A stretch of 64,000 bases of DNA from CAZFPT01 sp046541875 (GTDB taxonomy: Bacteria > Planctomycetota > Phycisphaerae > SM23-33), in assembly GCA_046541875.1 (NCBI GenBank), contig JBKHCL010000003.1, positions 3,279-67,278 on the forward strand, written 5' to 3'. Below, piece by piece: positions 63,087-64,000 of the stretch. The translations under genes and the position numbers were made by a program. The stretch's first letter is position 1. The number at the start of each line of letters is the position of its first letter. The notes beneath the pieces were generated by a model. The model saw nothing but the letters and a program-made list of their open reading frames with translations, searched no databases and was not told the origin of the DNA.

Positions 63087-64000
63087 ATGGCAGAAACGAC
63101 GGAGACATCCGAATCGAAGGTTCCCCCGCCGGACGGTCGGCTGGACAAAGGTCTGGCTACACTCATGGGCTGCCTGGCTGCGCTGGTGGCGGGGCTGGTC
63201 ATGCGCCACTTCATGCCCGGACGCCTGGCCGAGCTGACCCTCTACGTCGGGGCGGCAGGGCTGATCGGTGCGCTGACCAACCGGATGGCCATCGAGGCGT
63301 TGTTCTCGCCCTGGCCGACGCGGCGGATGGCGCTGCCGTACACGGGTCTGATCGAGCAAAACCGTGAGGCGATCATCGAGGCGATCGCCGAGACGGTATC
63401 CGGCGAGCTGCTGACGCGCGACGCGCTGTTTCGCTGGCTGCGGGAGGGCGGTGTGCTGAACAAGCTGCGCGACTCGGCTGCCTGGCAGGTGCGCAGCCTC
63501 GCCGGGCACGAGGGCCCGTCGGCAGACCTGCGACGGCGCATCTCGCGGGCGCTGCGAAAGCGCTTCGAGGCGGTGTTGGACTCCCCGGCGGTCTATCGCG
63601 AAGTGCGGGAGTTCGTGCGGAGCAAATCGGGCCTGGCGGGCATGGTAGGGCACGTCACGGGCATCAGCGATTACGATCAGTTGACCTACTCGATTCTCGA
63701 CGGGATCAAACAGAAAGTCCACGAGGTGCTCGTTACCGACGCCGGTAGATCCAGCCCGCACCTGGAGACGGCGATCAACGCCGCCGCCGACGCCCTCAAA
63801 CGATGGGATCTCGCCGACGACCCAGCCATCGAGCAACTCACCAGCACGCTGGTGGATCATCTCGACGTCCACTCGATCGTGGGCGAATCTCTCAATCGCT
63901 ACTCGCCCGAGGAGGTCAAGCTGCTCATTCAACGCCTCTCCCGCCGACACCTCGCGTGGCTGGAGGTGTACGGCGGACTCTTCGGCGCCCTGGGCGGGGC
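63087..64000 (+). CDS. DUF445-family membrane protein, cut off by the window end
   Basis: At least 304 residues are visible before the edge. Two hydrophobic segments (about residues 25-47 and 55-70) are followed by GALTNRMAIEALFSPWP, which matches the GxxTNxxAIxxLFxP signature of DUF445 (YheB/YjiN-like) proteins. A long helical, charged region follows, and GGLFGALGGA at the edge starts another membrane segment. AGGA lies 8-9 bases before the ATG. The family is membrane-associated and uncharacterised. The stop codon is outside the window. Confidence 0.8.
   Translation, partial: MAETTETSESKVPPPDGRLDKGLATLMGCLAALVAGLVMRHFMPGRLAELTLYVGAAGLIGALTNRMAIEALFSPWPTRRMALPYTGLIEQNREAIIEAIAETVSGELLTRDALFRWLREGGVLNKLRDSAAWQVRSLAGHEGPSADLRRRISRALRKRFEAVLDSPAVYREVREFVRSKSGLAGMVGHVTGISDYDQLTYSILDGIKQKVHEVLVTDAGRSSPHLETAINAAADALKRWDLADDPAIEQLTSTLVDHLDVHSIVGESLNRYSPEEVKLLIQRLSRRHLAWLEVYGGLFGALGG

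Overview
The window is GC-rich, densely coded bacterial chromosome. Several traits point to the Planctomycetota, most likely a Phycisphaerae-like lineage, possibly from a metagenome bin: many exported heparinase-like and glycoside hydrolase proteins, Gfo/Idh/MocA oxidoreductases, Tat-exported enzymes, OPT/DUF6785-like giant membrane proteins, and housekeeping genes scattered among accessory ones. The placement is inference; there is no rRNA or tRNA gene here to anchor it.

Layout. (1) 367-13605, one forward-strand transport cluster: an ABC ATPase, a 982-residue OPT/DUF6785-like membrane protein, a 1968-residue FtsX-type permease fused to PA, LysM and degenerate M28-peptidase-like modules, a second OPT-like protein, a short FtsX permease and a second ABC ATPase. 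(2) 13713-23760, forward-strand carbohydrate genes: a secreted lyase-like protein, a clan-A-like glycosidase, a GH2 glycosidase, a small membrane protein inside an insertion bounded by a perfect 145-bp direct repeat, and a GH94-type phosphorylase. (3) 23764-37593, more carbohydrate genes on both strands: a lipoprotein glycosidase, a small exported protein sharing a domain with its 1345-residue heparinase-like neighbour, a Tat-exported enolase-superfamily enzyme, LacZ-type beta-galactosidase and a Gfo/Idh/MocA oxidoreductase. (4) 38066-45785: a 69-residue orphan protein with a structured leader and a terminator, an ABC exporter, then a reverse-strand run of oxidoreductase, methyltransferase, GH10 xylanase, secreted repeat protein and CBS-domain protein. 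(5) 46336-55505, forward-strand xylose isomerase and core genes: rhodanese lipoprotein, zinc-ribbon coiled-coil protein, RNase HI, membrane protein, DNA primase, RpoD and an HD-GYP-type response regulator. (6) 55680-64000: two exported proteins sharing an undescribed domain, a transposase remnant abutting a truncated HEAT-repeat gene, a TPR protein, a cyclase-family hydrolase and a DUF445 protein that runs off the edge.

How it works together. The exported lyase-like proteins, clan-A glycosidases, GH10 and carbohydrate-binding-like modules suggest breakdown of plant or algal polysaccharides outside the cell. Signal-less GH2, LacZ and GH94 enzymes would finish oligosaccharides inside; xylose isomerase and the Gfo/Idh/MocA and enolase-superfamily enzymes would feed sugars and sugar acids into metabolism. 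The transport cluster has no recognisable solute-binding protein and its substrate is unknown. It is the best candidate here for an undescribed system.
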